Below, in pieces: positions 8,499 through 16,919 of a stretch of DNA of 64,000 nt. The position numbers were made by a program, and so were the translations under genes. Source of the DNA: G963663365 sp963663365 (lineage in GTDB: Bacteria; Hinthialibacterota; Hinthialibacteria; Hinthialibacterales; G963663365); assembly GCA_963663365.2 (NCBI GenBank), contig CAXXIH010000004.1, positions 1,364,001 to 1,428,000 on the forward strand. Direction: 5' to 3'. Under the pieces are notes generated by a model. It saw only the letters and a program-made list of their open reading frames with translations, was not told where the DNA came from and did no database searches. Position 1 is the first letter of the stretch. The number at the start of each line of letters is the position of its first letter.

Positions 8499-9458
8499 AT
8501 GATTGATTGCCATAACCATATCGGCGTCGAATTGATGGGCTATTTGCGGTCGGAGTTTCCATATGCTCAACAGCTCCGGACCTTAATCGCCGAAGGCACA
8601 CCGTTTGGATTGGATCGTTGGATTGTGTTCCCCATGGTGAGCAATCTTACGCATGATTTGGAAGCCATGCGTGAAGGGCGGATTACTCAAGATCAACGGC
8701 TGGAGCGCATTCCTTATGCATTCGAGAACAGGAGGCACTTGTCTGAGATTCATGATCTATTCCCTGATTTGAGTGGTTCGGCAATTCCTTTTGTAATGCT
8801 CGATCCATCCCGCGAACAAAAGGCCCAAGTGGAAGCCCTAAGAGAATTGCGAAGCGAATATCCCATCACCGGTTTCAAGATTCAGAGCACGATACTCCAA
8901 TCTCCGATACGCGATTTGCTTGCCGAGGGGAGTGTTCTGTTGGACTTGGCGGAAGAATGGGATACACCCCTGCTCATTCATTCCAGTGTTCAGCCTAATG
9001 ATCTCTGGGCGCAGGCCGGAGATATTTTAGATGTCGTGGATACACGGCCTCGGCTGAGGTTTTGTCTGGCGCATAATTGCCGGTTCGACCGGTTGTATCT
9101 GGACCGTATCGCCTCGACGCCGAACGCTTGGTTCGATTCCTCCGCTTTGCGGATTCACTGCGAATTGGCAGTGCAGAACAGTTCTATTGTGGCAACGCCT
9201 GAACGCCGTTTTGAAAGTGACTACGCAAGACCTGAGCAGGTGCTTAGCGATTTGGCGGAGGCCTATCCTGGTAAACTGCTTTGGGGCTCGGATTCGCCAT
9301 ACTACAGTTTTGTGGCAACCCATATGGGGCAAAGGCTCTCATTGTTGAGCACGTATGAATTGGAAGTTTCATGTCTTCACACGTTGCCCAAGGCCGTACA
9401 GGAAGATGTGGCGGAAAATAATACGATACGGTTTTTATATGGGGAAACCGGGCGATGA
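8499..9458 (+). CDS. TIM-barrel amidohydrolase (amidohydrolase 2 family)
   Basis: A 319-residue predicted metal-dependent hydrolase or decarboxylase. Metal-site landmarks lie in the expected order: DCHNHIG at the N-terminus (HxH), LLIHSS near residue 160, LAHNCRFD near residue 190 and LLWGSDSPYYSF near residue 267 with the barrel-closing Asp. Length and order fit the PF04909 group, whose members act on varied cyclic or carboxylated substrates. Its stop overlaps the start of the next gene by four bases, so the two are translationally coupled. The exact substrate is unknown. Confidence 0.85.
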   Translation: MIDCHNHIGVELMGYLRSEFPYAQQLRTLIAEGTPFGLDRWIVFPMVSNLTHDLEAMREGRITQDQRLERIPYAFENRRHLSEIHDLFPDLSGSAIPFVMLDPSREQKAQVEALRELRSEYPITGFKIQSTILQSPIRDLLAEGSVLLDLAEEWDTPLLIHSSVQPNDLWAQAGDILDVVDTRPRLRFCLAHNCRFDRLYLDRIASTPNAWFDSSALRIHCELAVQNSSIVATPERRFESDYARPEQVLSDLAEAYPGKLLWGSDSPYYSFVATHMGQRLSLLSTYELEVSCLHTLPKAVQEDVAENNTIRFLYGETGR

Positions 9459-10549
9459 GCGGCGCCAATTCGATTTGGGATTTGGATACACCGGTGTTGC
9501 TTGTTGATCGCAAGCGTTTGGACGAAAACATACGCGCGATGCAACGCTCAGCCGATTCGGCCGGAGTGAGGCTGCGCCCCCATATTAAAACCCACAAATC
9601 GAAACAAATTGCCGAACTTCAGCTACGGGCAGGTGCAGCTGGCATTACTTGCGCAAAACTGTCTGAAGCCGAAGTGATGCGGGAAATCTGCAACGATATC
9701 TTTATTGCCTATCCCATTGTGGGAGAGCAGAAGCTGGAGCGTTTATCGGCTTTGAATCGGAGTATTCGAACATGTGTATCGGTTGAAAGTTTGGAAGCCG
9801 CCCGGCAGATGAATGTCTATTTTCAACAAGCGGGGGACACCCAAAAGGTGCGAGTTAAAATCGATACCGGCCTCAAACGTACCGGTATAGAAGTGAGTGA
9901 CCTGGCCGATTTTCTTGCATCCCTATCCCTGCTGACATGTCTGGAGATAACAGGATTATTTACACATGAAGGCATGGCTGCTAAGTGCGGGAGCAGAGAG
10001 TCTGTGGAAGAATCAGCCGCCGGTGTTTCGCGGCAAATGAAGCAAGCACATGATATATACCGTGAAGTTATAGGCCGGAATCCCGAGATCAGTGTCGGCT
10101 GTTCGGCCACAGCGCCGATTGTTCAAAAAGACGATGGATTTACGGAGATGCGTCCGGGAACATACGTTTTTACCGACCGCAGCCTGGTCGAAACCGGAAT
10201 GTATCGGTACGAGCAATGCGCGCTTTCGGTCTTGACTCGCATCGTGGCAATAAAATCCGACGGGCGGGTGATTATTGATGGCGGTTCAAAGACTTTCGGG
10301 CTGGACCGAACACCGCAAGGCGAATTCGGCCTGGTTGTGGATCATCCGGATTTGCGTATCGAGCGATTCAGCGAAGAGCATGGCGTATTGATCACCGAAT
10401 CGCCGGGAAATTACAAAGTCGGCGGGCTGTTACAGATTATTCCTGCGCATGTTTGCCCGGTTGTAAATCTTCACGAAGAATTGTTTTTGTATGAAGATGA
10501 AGAAGTCGTTGAAGTCGTCTCTATCGATGCGCGTGGGTGCGTGACGTGA
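9455..10549 (+). CDS. PLP-dependent D-threonine aldolase / D-serine dehydratase-like protein (alanine-racemase fold)
   Basis: A 364-residue fold-type III PLP enzyme. The N-terminal LDTPVLLVDRKRLDENI leads to RPHIKTHKS, whose lysine is the PLP-binding residue. ITCAKLSEAEVM and KIDTGLKRTGI follow, and the C-terminal domain holds the metal-binding PAHVCPVVNLHEELF segment typical of D-threonine aldolase and eukaryote-type D-serine dehydratase. It overlaps the upstream amidohydrolase by four bases. Together they suggest breakdown of an acylated or modified D-hydroxy amino acid, an inference only. The following SDR gene is convergent with a 12-base gap. Confidence 0.85.
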   Translation: MSGANSIWDLDTPVLLVDRKRLDENIRAMQRSADSAGVRLRPHIKTHKSKQIAELQLRAGAAGITCAKLSEAEVMREICNDIFIAYPIVGEQKLERLSALNRSIRTCVSVESLEAARQMNVYFQQAGDTQKVRVKIDTGLKRTGIEVSDLADFLASLSLLTCLEITGLFTHEGMAAKCGSRESVEESAAGVSRQMKQAHDIYREVIGRNPEISVGCSATAPIVQKDDGFTEMRPGTYVFTDRSLVETGMYRYEQCALSVLTRIVAIKSDGRVIIDGGSKTFGLDRTPQGEFGLVVDHPDLRIERFSEEHGVLITESPGNYKVGGLLQIIPAHVCPVVNLHEELFLYEDEEVVEVVSIDARGCVT

Positions 10550-10561
10550 GCGGGACTCCGG

Positions 10562-11338
10562 CTATTTTGCCGTGTACCCACCATCAACAGGTATATTGGC
10601 ACCGGTGATGTAGGCGGAGGAATCACAGGCCAGAAAGACGATAATCCCTTTTAGATCGGTATCGTTGGCCATACGTCCCAAGAATGTACGGGCGCTATAG
10701 CGTTTTACGAAAACCTCATCTTGACCGGTATACATTCCCCCCGGACTGACTGTGTTTACCCGTACTCCCCGTGGGCCGAGTTTTGCGGCCGCGAAACGTG
10801 TGAGCTGCAACATGCCGCCTTTGTGGAAAAAGTAATCCGGGGGCATGCCCCAGTCCAAGCCTTCATAGAGTGTATAATCCGGTCCCACCATTCCTTGAAT
10901 GGAACCGATATTGATTATGCTTCCGCCGCCCTTTTCGGCCATGCTTTCACCGAAAGTCCGCACCATCAAGAAAAGACCATCCGCGTTGACTTTCATGCTT
11001 TCAGCGAAGTTTTCCGCCGGTGCGGACCAATCGCCCATAGGGCGTGTTACGGCGTTGTTCACCAGAATATCGACTTTGCCATATTCTTTGAGTACGAAAT
11101 CCAACAGTTGCTGCACAGACTCAGCGTCGGCCTGATCCAGCTGATGCGAAACGGCGTTCCAACCTTTTTGCCGAAACTCTTCGGCCTGTTTGGAGATGGC
11201 ATCCAAGTTCCTGCTGGCGAGTATTGTATTCGCTCCGGCTTCGGCCAAAGCCTCTGCGATTTGACGTCCGTATTTCCCGGCGGGACCGGTGACCACCGCT
11301 GTTTTTCCATTTAGCCGGAAGGAATCTAAAACGTTCAT
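10562..11338 (-). CDS. SDR-family NAD(P)-dependent oxidoreductase
   Basis: A 258-residue cytoplasmic short-chain dehydrogenase. The nucleotide-binding loop is TGPAGKYGRQ, a variant of the usual TGxxxGIG. NNAVTRPMG corresponds to the NNAG motif, INIGSIQG holds the catalytic serine, and YFFHK gives the YxxxK pair. The C-terminal FLACDSSAYITGANIPVDGGYTA is standard. It is the last gene of a leftward run (Gfo/Idh/MocA, Gfo/Idh/MocA, HpcH/HpaI aldolase, SDR), with 14 bases between it and the aldolase gene. In that setting it probably oxidises or reduces a sugar or sugar-acid intermediate. Confidence 0.92.
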   Translation of the reverse strand: MNVLDSFRLNGKTAVVTGPAGKYGRQIAEALAEAGANTILASRNLDAISKQAEEFRQKGWNAVSHQLDQADAESVQQLLDFVLKEYGKVDILVNNAVTRPMGDWSAPAENFAESMKVNADGLFLMVRTFGESMAEKGGGSIINIGSIQGMVGPDYTLYEGLDWGMPPDYFFHKGGMLQLTRFAAAKLGPRGVRVNTVSPGGMYTGQDEVFVKRYSARTFLGRMANDTDLKGIIVFLACDSSAYITGANIPVDGGYTAK

Positions 11339-11352
11339 AATCGCTACGTGCC

Positions 11353-12147
11353 TTATTTGTGAAGATTGGCGAATGTATCTGCAATATCGCCAAAATGCTG
11401 CATAAGCCCGGTAACATCAGAGCCGATATTAAGGAACTGGAAGCCCTCATCGGCCAAAGCCCGGACGTTTTCTTTGTTTGCCACGGTTCCTGCAAACTTG
11501 CCGTGTTTTTTTGCGGCGGCCACAACGGCTTTTCGAGCGCTTGTAACATCGGGATGATTGAATTCTCCCGGGATTCCCAAACCGTGGCTGAAATCGCCGG
11601 GGCCGAAAAAGAGCATATCGATACCATCGAGTTCGGCGATTTGGTCGAGTTCTTCAATCGGTTCGGGATCCTCGATTTGAATCGCCACAAAACGTTGGGT
11701 GTTGGATTGTTCCAGGTAGCGTTTTAACGGGATGCCGCAATAGGCTCCGTCCGCGTTGCCGCTATCCAGCGGACGCCGTCCGATGGGGTGAAACCGTGTC
11801 TGCCAAGCAACCTGAGCCGCATCTTTGGCGCTCATAACATGCGGTACCAAAATGCCTGCCGCATCCATTTCTAATGGATGGACCAGATCGCTATAACTTC
11901 CACGCTGCACCCGGACCATAGTATCCATGTTGTGGGCTTTTCCGGCACGGATAAAATTTTCGATTTCCCGCAATGTATGCACGGTGTGTTCCATACATAC
12001 CCATACACAGTCCATTCCGCACCAGCCCGCGATGTCCGCCAGATTGGCGTCGCCCAGATTGAATTTAACGCATCCGGCCACGCCGCCTTTGCGCATAATG
12101 TCCAGCACCCGGCTGGGCCGCATATTCCACGATTCGTTATTCGGCAT
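11353..12147 (-). CDS. HpcH/HpaI-family class II aldolase
   Basis: A 264-residue metal-dependent pyruvate-type aldolase. Family signatures are VKFNLGDANLADIAGW, a MEHT segment near residue 55, MVRVQRGSYSD with the catalytic arginine, and the metal ligands in AIQIEDPEPI (Glu) and FFGPGDFSHGLGIP (Asp). The enzymes split 2-keto-3-deoxy sugar acids or similar compounds. I start at the ATG at 12147, which overlaps the upstream gene's stop by 11 bases; a TTG at 12165 is possible but lies directly on the AAAGG stretch. The gene sits between two Gfo/Idh/MocA genes upstream and an SDR downstream. Confidence 0.88.
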   Translation of the reverse strand: MPNNESWNMRPSRVLDIMRKGGVAGCVKFNLGDANLADIAGWCGMDCVWVCMEHTVHTLREIENFIRAGKAHNMDTMVRVQRGSYSDLVHPLEMDAAGILVPHVMSAKDAAQVAWQTRFHPIGRRPLDSGNADGAYCGIPLKRYLEQSNTQRFVAIQIEDPEPIEELDQIAELDGIDMLFFGPGDFSHGLGIPGEFNHPDVTSARKAVVAAAKKHGKFAGTVANKENVRALADEGFQFLNIGSDVTGLMQHFGDIADTFANLHK

Positions 12148-13099
12148 GAATTTCTGAAAGAGCAACCTTTCTACCGTTTTCTTCGCGGCTGCGTATACCT
12201 GCGATTATGATTTTCATCATTTCAACGGTTTCTTCAAACGCGAACGGCAGTCTACCAGTTCGCAGGTAGTCTATGAAACTCACCAGCTGTGTTTTGAAAG
12301 CGTAAAACGTATCCCGTGAATGTTCCGCAATACTACCCTTTGTGCCATAGATATTCATATAACCGAAGGCACCGTACATGTCGTCAATTGCGCCAATCAC
12401 TATATCTACGCCCGAAGCATGCCGGATATGAACGATATTGGCCGCTGTATCACCGCTGTTTTGAACCCATTCCCACTTTCCCGGTTCGAGGAATGGATAG
12501 ACGCCCTCAAGCGCGTGTATTCCATAGCGTTCCCAGCTTTTGGGTGTTGTCATTGTAATGAAACGAGGATTACCGACTTCGCTCATTCTTTTTCGTATCG
12601 GGGCGAATTCGCGGCAATAGCGCATGCAACTGGAAGAGAGGATCGCTTTGCCTTCACGTTGCCAGCGGACAAATTGCCGTAGATCATCCTCATTATCGGT
12701 TAACGGTTTATCGATAAAAATCGGCAGGCCCGCTTCAATAAACGGTTTAGCCCGCCGGATATGCTCGCCGCCTTTATCTGTTGGGATGATAACCGCATCC
12801 ACACATCCAATTGCGCCTAAAGGATCGTTTAAGATGTTCGGTATCAAAGAGGCCTTGGCAACGTGTTGAGCCTCAGCGGGATCGTCGCACCATAGATGGG
12901 TTACACGAGCTCCATCGATTCCGATATTTTCGGGTGGTTCGGCCCCGAGATACTGGGGAATAACGGGATAGGGGCAATCAGCCATCGCATCTTTATCATA
13001 GCCATTGATAATTGCGCACCAGCTGTAGGGGTGCCCATTGCCATCGACCATGCCCAACGATGCCAGGCGGATGTTGTTACGGTCTTTAACCAATGCCAT
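12137..13099 (-). CDS. Gfo/Idh/MocA-family oxidoreductase (atypical N-terminus)
   Basis: A 320-residue protein of the glucose-fructose oxidoreductase / inositol dehydrogenase group. The N-terminus (LASLGMVDGNGHPYSWCAIING) replaces the usual GxGxxG Rossmann start, but IDKPLTDNEDDLRQFV holds the EKP-like lysine segment. The later MTTPKSWERYGIHALEGVYPFL and GTKGSIAEHSRDTFYAF match the C-terminal domain. The ATG at 13099 lies one base after the stop of the previous gene; a TTG at 13111 behind AAAGGA is an alternative start. Loss of the classic dinucleotide loop makes the cofactor uncertain. Confidence 0.8.
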   Translation of the reverse strand: MALVKDRNNIRLASLGMVDGNGHPYSWCAIINGYDKDAMADCPYPVIPQYLGAEPPENIGIDGARVTHLWCDDPAEAQHVAKASLIPNILNDPLGAIGCVDAVIIPTDKGGEHIRRAKPFIEAGLPIFIDKPLTDNEDDLRQFVRWQREGKAILSSSCMRYCREFAPIRKRMSEVGNPRFITMTTPKSWERYGIHALEGVYPFLEPGKWEWVQNSGDTAANIVHIRHASGVDIVIGAIDDMYGAFGYMNIYGTKGSIAEHSRDTFYAFKTQLVSFIDYLRTGRLPFAFEETVEMMKIIIAGIRSREENGRKVALSEIHAE

Positions 13100-13100
13100 A

Positions 13101-14108
13101 TCACGACTCAATCGAATGAAATCCTTTTTGGGTGTCGGCCCCTTCCAGAATCTTCAATGTCACTTTTAGCGTATGCGCGCCTTCTTCCAAGGAGCATAAA
13201 GGAGGCGCTTTGCCTTCAATCGCATCAATGAATGCTTGCTCTTGAAAAATAAACCAGGCATCGCGATCAAGATTTTCAAGATTTTCGACTTGCCAACCGC
13301 CACCCGGCTCTGTGGCCCGGCAAAACCGGTTTTCGGGGAGTTCTATTCGTAATGCGCCGCGCTCACAGATGACTGTTAAGCGTGATTCGTTTGGGGCTTG
13401 GTGCTGGTTGTAGGCATACGAAGCCTGCACTTCGCCATGCCGGGCTAAGACATGAACTGTGTCCTCGACTTCGACGCCTTCCAGCACTTTGTGGTCGGCG
13501 TCAGCAACTACGCGATCAATCGGTCCAACCAACCATTCCGTTAAATTTAAGAAGTGAGTCAAACCGTCTTGGATTGCGCCGCCCCCGCGTTTGCGGTCGG
13601 TATAATAGATTTCACGGTAGGCAGGCCGGTAGAACGGGAAGTTCTGGCCTGACATCAACGTAAGCTGCACCGGCTTGCCATATTCGCCGCTTTTAATGTG
13701 TTCGTAGAGTTTTTGTGCCGCCGGGTGTGCGCGGTACACGTAGGCTACGCCTGCTATCAGATTCTTTTCACGGATTTTTTCAATCAGGATATCGATGTCA
13801 TCCAGACGAGTTGAAAGCGGCTTTTCAATGAGCAAATGAAGATTTGCCTCGGTCAATTGCAGAGCAATAGGAATATGTGTATCGGCCGGGGTTGCGATTA
13901 CGGCGGCATCCCAGTTCTCGACTAAGGCTTTGGTGAGCGAGTCGTAATGAGAAGTGATTGAATACCGTTCAGCCACACCGGCGCGGAGCGAAGCGTTGAT
14001 TTCGACGAAACCCACTTCGCACCGTTCTGTTGACTGAAGGCAACGCACATGCCGCTCACCTATCGAGCCCACACCAATTACCAGGACACGATGAGGGATT
14101 GTAGTCAT
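13101..14108 (-). CDS. Gfo/Idh/MocA-family oxidoreductase
   Basis: A 335-residue cytoplasmic dehydrogenase. VLVIGVGSIGERHVRCLQ is the NAD(P)-binding Rossmann motif, AAVIATPADTHIPIALQ the second signature, and LLIEKPLST the EKP motif with the catalytic lysine. The C-terminal domain contains RKRGGGAIQDGLTHFLNLTEWL with the expected D..H pair. It is immediately upstream of a second Gfo/Idh/MocA gene, then an aldolase and SDR. It follows a pseudopilin gene by 48 bases on the same strand. Confidence 0.92.
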   Translation of the reverse strand: MTTIPHRVLVIGVGSIGERHVRCLQSTERCEVGFVEINASLRAGVAERYSITSHYDSLTKALVENWDAAVIATPADTHIPIALQLTEANLHLLIEKPLSTRLDDIDILIEKIREKNLIAGVAYVYRAHPAAQKLYEHIKSGEYGKPVQLTLMSGQNFPFYRPAYREIYYTDRKRGGGAIQDGLTHFLNLTEWLVGPIDRVVADADHKVLEGVEVEDTVHVLARHGEVQASYAYNQHQAPNESRLTVICERGALRIELPENRFCRATEPGGGWQVENLENLDRDAWFIFQEQAFIDAIEGKAPPLCSLEEGAHTLKVTLKILEGADTQKGFHSIES

Positions 14109-14156
14109 TCGGATTCTCGAGTTCTCAATCGATGAAGTACAATAGGCTGAAATTAA

Positions 14157-14723
14157 TTAAGAGCCAAATGTCCAGATGTCTCCGAAACTTTGGAGACCGT
14201 TACTAGCGTCATATCGGTCGGTGCTAACGTCTTCGGTATTGAAGATATTGTAATTGTCATATTCGCGATTCGGCCCAATGCTTCGTACACCCCAGCGGAG
14301 ACCGTGTTCGTATTCGGGCCGCCCGAAATTGGTTCCCCCAGCGGCCTTTCCGGTCAGATAGATAATTTTCAGATTATAGTAGGCCATCTTTGTATGTTTC
14401 AGTCCCGCTTCCAAACCGTACCCTTCTTTTGTGCTCTGAAACACGTCGATCGGATAGTCGGCCATGTAGGCGATGGGGGTTGTCAGTTCGGGAACGCCGA
14501 TATAGGCAAATTCAGGAAATGTTAAAAAGTCGGGGAAGGCATTGTGATCCACAAAATACATATCCAAGGCCGTGCCGATATTCCGCTGGTCCGAAATAAC
14601 CCGCGAGACTTTGGCCCGCATTTGAGCGTTGACGAAATTGGGAACGGCGATGGCCGCCAAAATACCAATAATGGCAACCACGATTAAAAGTTCGATAAGC
14701 GTGAAACCCCGGTTCTTTTTCAT
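14157..14723 (-). CDS. Type II/IV pilin-like pseudopilin
   Basis: A 188-residue prepilin. The short basic leader MKKNRG is followed by the prepilin peptidase site G|FTLIELLIVVAIIGILAA, with the conserved Glu5, and a single hydrophobic helix. The soluble C-terminal domain ends with the motif YDASNGLQSFGDIW, which recurs in three other pseudopilins in this window. GGAGG stands six bases before the ATG at 14723; a further upstream start is not needed. It follows a near-identical-design pseudopilin by 40 bases. No secretion ATPase or secretin lies nearby, so it must use machinery encoded elsewhere. Confidence 0.93.
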   Translation of the reverse strand: MKKNRGFTLIELLIVVAIIGILAAIAVPNFVNAQMRAKVSRVISDQRNIGTALDMYFVDHNAFPDFLTFPEFAYIGVPELTTPIAYMADYPIDVFQSTKEGYGLEAGLKHTKMAYYNLKIIYLTGKAAGGTNFGRPEYEHGLRWGVRSIGPNREYDNYNIFNTEDVSTDRYDASNGLQSFGDIWTFGS

Positions 14724-14763
14724 TGCAGGCCTCCACTTCTGGTTTGCAATTTTTATTTTACTT

Positions 14764-15315
14764 TTATGCACCGGTGAGATAGATATCACCGATGCTTTTT
14801 AGACCATTGCTGCCATCGTAAATTGGGAAATCCCCGTTTATATAATCGGCGAGGCGATTTGGGCCAAAACTGCGAACGATCCAACGGTTGCCTTGACGTT
14901 CCCATTCCACTCCGAAATTAGTGCTGCCCCGTGCTTGTCCGGTTTCGCTCATGATGCGGATGTTGTAATAGGACATTTTGACGTATTTTAATGTCTCGGG
15001 GACGCCACTGCCCTCTTTCGCCGCTGGGAAGGGATCGACCGGATAATCCGGAATGTAAGCGACCGGTGTTGTGAGTTCTTTTACGCCGACAAAGGCAAAA
15101 TCAGGCCAGTTCAAAAAGGGCGGGAAGGCATTGTTGTCAAGGTTATAAGAGCTGAGCGCCGTCCCGATGGAACGTTGATCCGCTTGTGTACGCGCGATTC
15201 GCGCGCGAATTTGTGCATTCAAAAAGTTGGGAACGGCAATCGCCGCCAAAATTCCTATGATAGCCACTACGATCAATAACTCGATTAATGTGAATCCTTT
15301 TTGTTTATGTCTCAT
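14764..15315 (-). CDS. Type II/IV pilin-like pseudopilin
   Basis: A 183-residue prepilin with leader MRHKQKG and the cleavage and helix motif FTLIELLIVVAIIGILAA. Its body parallels the downstream pseudopilin: RADQRSIGTALSSYNLDNNAFP-type segment, ELTTPVAYIPDYPVDPF, and the terminal YDGSNGLKSIGDIYLTGA. The paired genes likely arose by duplication. GGAG precedes the ATG at 15315 by ten bases. It comes 48 bases after a secreted beta-propeller protein gene, so it appears to belong to the same transcript as catabolic genes. Confidence 0.93.
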   Translation of the reverse strand: MRHKQKGFTLIELLIVVAIIGILAAIAVPNFLNAQIRARIARTQADQRSIGTALSSYNLDNNAFPPFLNWPDFAFVGVKELTTPVAYIPDYPVDPFPAAKEGSGVPETLKYVKMSYYNIRIMSETGQARGSTNFGVEWERQGNRWIVRSFGPNRLADYINGDFPIYDGSNGLKSIGDIYLTGA

Positions 15316-15363
15316 CTGAACATCACTCCATCATTTCAGTCGAATGATATTTCCAGAGTTCTA

Positions 15364-16842
15364 TTATTTGAAACGGATAGAATATAGATCCGCGTCCTTC
15401 ATCACGAATCGCAGTCTTATGGCTTTACCTTTTAATGAGCCAACATTGGCGCTGCCCTTCCATGTCGCAACGCGTTCGATTTGGTCACCAATGATCTCAT
15501 CGGATTTGTCCAATTCATAGCCAGGTAACGGCTTCCCATCGGCATCCTGTAGTTCGATCCGAATCCCGCCTGCAGCGGATGTGGCGTAATTCAAAACCAA
15601 ATGGCTGCCATCGAAACGGATGGGTTTGGTGACCATTTCTCCTTCGGTATAAGGAGCATGCACAGAAGCGAATCCGTCGGTTCGCATTTTCAGTCTTTCG
15701 ATATAGGTCGATGGTTGGCCGTAACGGCGCTGAATGTACATTGACATCTCATCGGGGCCGGTGGGCACAATGCCTCTTGCGGGATAGTTAGCCCGGGCCA
15801 CCCAGTCGCGAGGATCCCGGCCCGCTCTTACAAAACTTTCGAGAAATGTCCGGTCATACACATTGCCGCCCCGGCTGGTTAACAAGACGCAATCCGAGCA
15901 GGCTTCATCCAACTTGCCGTAGTTTTGGGAATTGTTGAGGTCAATCTCGTTTTTCTGCTCGTCGGTGAGTGCCTTGCGTCCCGGCATAAACCGTGCCGCT
16001 GTACCGACATAGATGTGCGGCGCGCGGAAATAATCAATCGTTTGATTGATATATATATGCTCATTAGGCGCATCGCCAAAGGACATATCGACAGATGGAG
16101 TCCAATTCAAAAAATCCTTGGAAGTTGTGCGTGTAACCCAACGGACATTGTTTTTAAATGTGCGGAAATAGCAGACGTAGCAACTTTCATTTTCGGACCA
16201 GAAGATCACGTTCTGCGAATCGAATGCGCCTCCGGTGATAATGGGCTCATCGCGCAGCTTTTTCCAATGGATACCGTCACCGGAAACGAAAGCGATCAAT
16301 CCCGTCTTTCCCGTTCCGCCGACAGCTTTATATTTTTCGGATGCAGATATACCGGGCCGGGTGTCGAGAAACGGGGCGATATTATGAGTCGCAGGAAGGT
16401 ATTCATAACCGAGGATGACATTGTTATCCCGGCTTCCATTAATCTCGAATAGTCCAAGGGATGGTTTTGTCCATTTGATGCCATCCAGGCTTTCCGCATA
16501 ACAGGTGACTTCTTGCGCCTCTTTGGAACCATCGGCGCGTGCGATGTTGGGGCGGCCCCGGTAATACATACGATATTTATCGCCATCGTGAATAACGGTG
16601 AAATAGCCGCTGACGATGCCTTCCCATGGTTTGTCGAGTGTAATGGCGACACCGGCGCGTTGGGGGTGATGCATGGTTAGGTTCGTTCCATCCATCCGGT
16701 CAATCAGAAAATCATCCACAAACAGTTCGAGCCTTGAACCGATATTTATGGCATTGTTTTCACTCGCCTGAATTCCGCCGTTAAAACAAGCACAAATACT
16801 CAGAATCCCTATAACCGCCATCGTCCTCATGTGCTTTAGCAT
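15364..16842 (-). CDS. Secreted five-bladed beta-propeller protein (glycoside hydrolase GH32/43-like)
   Basis: A 492-residue exported protein, signal peptide at residues 1-27 (ends GIQASEN). The body has propeller-like repeats: LELFVDDFLIDRMDG, YRMYYRGRP, CYAESLDGIKWTKP, FVSGDGIHWKKL, NVIFWSENESCYVCYFRT, TSKDFLNWTP. These short D-G-x-x-W turns resemble GH32/GH43-type propellers. The C-terminus (VLNYATSAAGGIRIELQDADG) is a beta-sandwich domain. AAGGAG lies six bases before the ATG. It is 77 bases downstream of the GntR gene and is a candidate for the extracellular glycan-acting step. Catalytic residues are not certain, so it could also be a non-enzymatic binder. Confidence 0.75.
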   Translation of the reverse strand: MLKHMRTMAVIGILSICACFNGGIQASENNAINIGSRLELFVDDFLIDRMDGTNLTMHHPQRAGVAITLDKPWEGIVSGYFTVIHDGDKYRMYYRGRPNIARADGSKEAQEVTCYAESLDGIKWTKPSLGLFEINGSRDNNVILGYEYLPATHNIAPFLDTRPGISASEKYKAVGGTGKTGLIAFVSGDGIHWKKLRDEPIITGGAFDSQNVIFWSENESCYVCYFRTFKNNVRWVTRTTSKDFLNWTPSVDMSFGDAPNEHIYINQTIDYFRAPHIYVGTAARFMPGRKALTDEQKNEIDLNNSQNYGKLDEACSDCVLLTSRGGNVYDRTFLESFVRAGRDPRDWVARANYPARGIVPTGPDEMSMYIQRRYGQPSTYIERLKMRTDGFASVHAPYTEGEMVTKPIRFDGSHLVLNYATSAAGGIRIELQDADGKPLPGYELDKSDEIIGDQIERVATWKGSANVGSLKGKAIRLRFVMKDADLYSIRFK

Positions 16843-16919
16843 CTCAAACTCCTTGGTGAATCACTTGTTATTGATTCCAGAAATCTCAAGTTATAGATGG
16901 AGACCACTGGTTCCATTTT

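Noticed and set aside
10721..11314. 197-codon plus-strand frame
   Set aside because: Antisense to the SDR gene, which has all SDR motifs.
14640..14723. Near-identical DNA in the four pseudopilin genes as a repeat element
   Set aside because: The similarity is the conserved FTLIELLIVVAIIGILAA coding stretch, not a mobile repeat.
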